The translations under genes and the position numbers were made by a program. From positions 2,356,001-2,420,000 of the forward strand of contig NZ_CP065053.1 of the NCBI RefSeq assembly GCF_015689335.1: a DNA stretch of 64,000 bases. The letters run 5' to 3'. Within the stretch, counting starts at the first letter, position 1. Each line of letters begins with the position of its first letter. The notes under the pieces were generated by a model. It was not told where the DNA came from, did no database searches, and worked only from the letters and a program-made list of their open reading frames with translations. Source of the DNA: Massilia antarctica (GTDB lineage Bacteria; Pseudomonadota; Gammaproteobacteria; Burkholderiales; Burkholderiaceae_D). Below are positions 63,997-64,000 of this stretch, in pieces.

Positions 63997-64000
63997 CTGC

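Overview
This window is GC-rich chromosomal DNA. The gene orders lolB-ispE-tRNA-Gln-prs-rplY-pth and kdsD-kdsC-lptC-lptA-lptB-rpoN-hpf, together with the character of the encoded proteins, point to a betaproteobacterium of the order Burkholderiales, most likely an Oxalobacteraceae of the Massilia/Janthinobacterium/Duganella type. The assignment is inferred from gene order and protein character, not from a database search.

Layout. 1-6.9 kb is a conserved housekeeping block: a partial mutM, a TPR lipoprotein, lolB, ispE, tRNA-Gln(UUG), prs, rplY and pth. 6.9-11.1 kb holds accessory genes: a DUF3857/transglutaminase exoprotein, a stand-alone EF-Tu domain-3-like protein, a patatin-like lipase and a frameshifted XRE antitoxin-like regulator. 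ychF follows at 11.3-12.4 kb. 12.9-19.5 kb is a type VI-type Rhs island: an Eag chaperone, a 1485-residue prePAAR/PAAR/Rhs effector with a low-GC C-terminal toxin, a candidate immunity gene, a decayed IS5-type transposase and a second, Imm22-like immunity gene.

A NarL-type sensor/regulator pair (19.8-22.2 kb) converges on a nearly complete Tad/Flp pilus locus on the minus strand (22.2-32.8 kb: cpaA, cpaB, cpaC, a lipoprotein, two Flp pilins, tadG-like, two tadE-like, cpaE/tadZ, tadA, tadB, tadC). 33.1-41.1 kb carries a subclass B3 metallo-beta-lactamase, a LysR regulator divergent from a glutathione transferase and a nitronate monooxygenase, and a translationally coupled TetR/membrane-fusion/ABC export operon. 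41.2-45.7 kb holds a secreted protein of unknown function, a TonB-C-domain protein, a MOSC protein and a GGDEF enzyme. Two REP-like inverted repeats sit between convergent gene ends here.

45.9-55.2 kb is a Kef-type transporter and the conserved Kdo/Lpt lipopolysaccharide cluster. It ends in an rpoN reading frame that is broken at a 9-base repeat, followed by hpf. 55.2-61.4 kb holds a hydroxyisobutyryl-CoA hydrolase-like gene, a BlaI repressor/M56-M23 fusion peptidase/TonB-dependent receptor operon with a recognisable promoter-operator, and rapZ. The right end carries a complete 1571-bp ISL3-type insertion sequence with an exact 8-bp target duplication, inserted into a small gene whose reading frame is restored when the element is removed in silico.

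The points most worth a second look are the broken rpoN, the BlaI/M56-M23/TonB receptor unit, the Rhs toxin with its immunity neighbourhood, and the EF-Tu domain-3-like protein.
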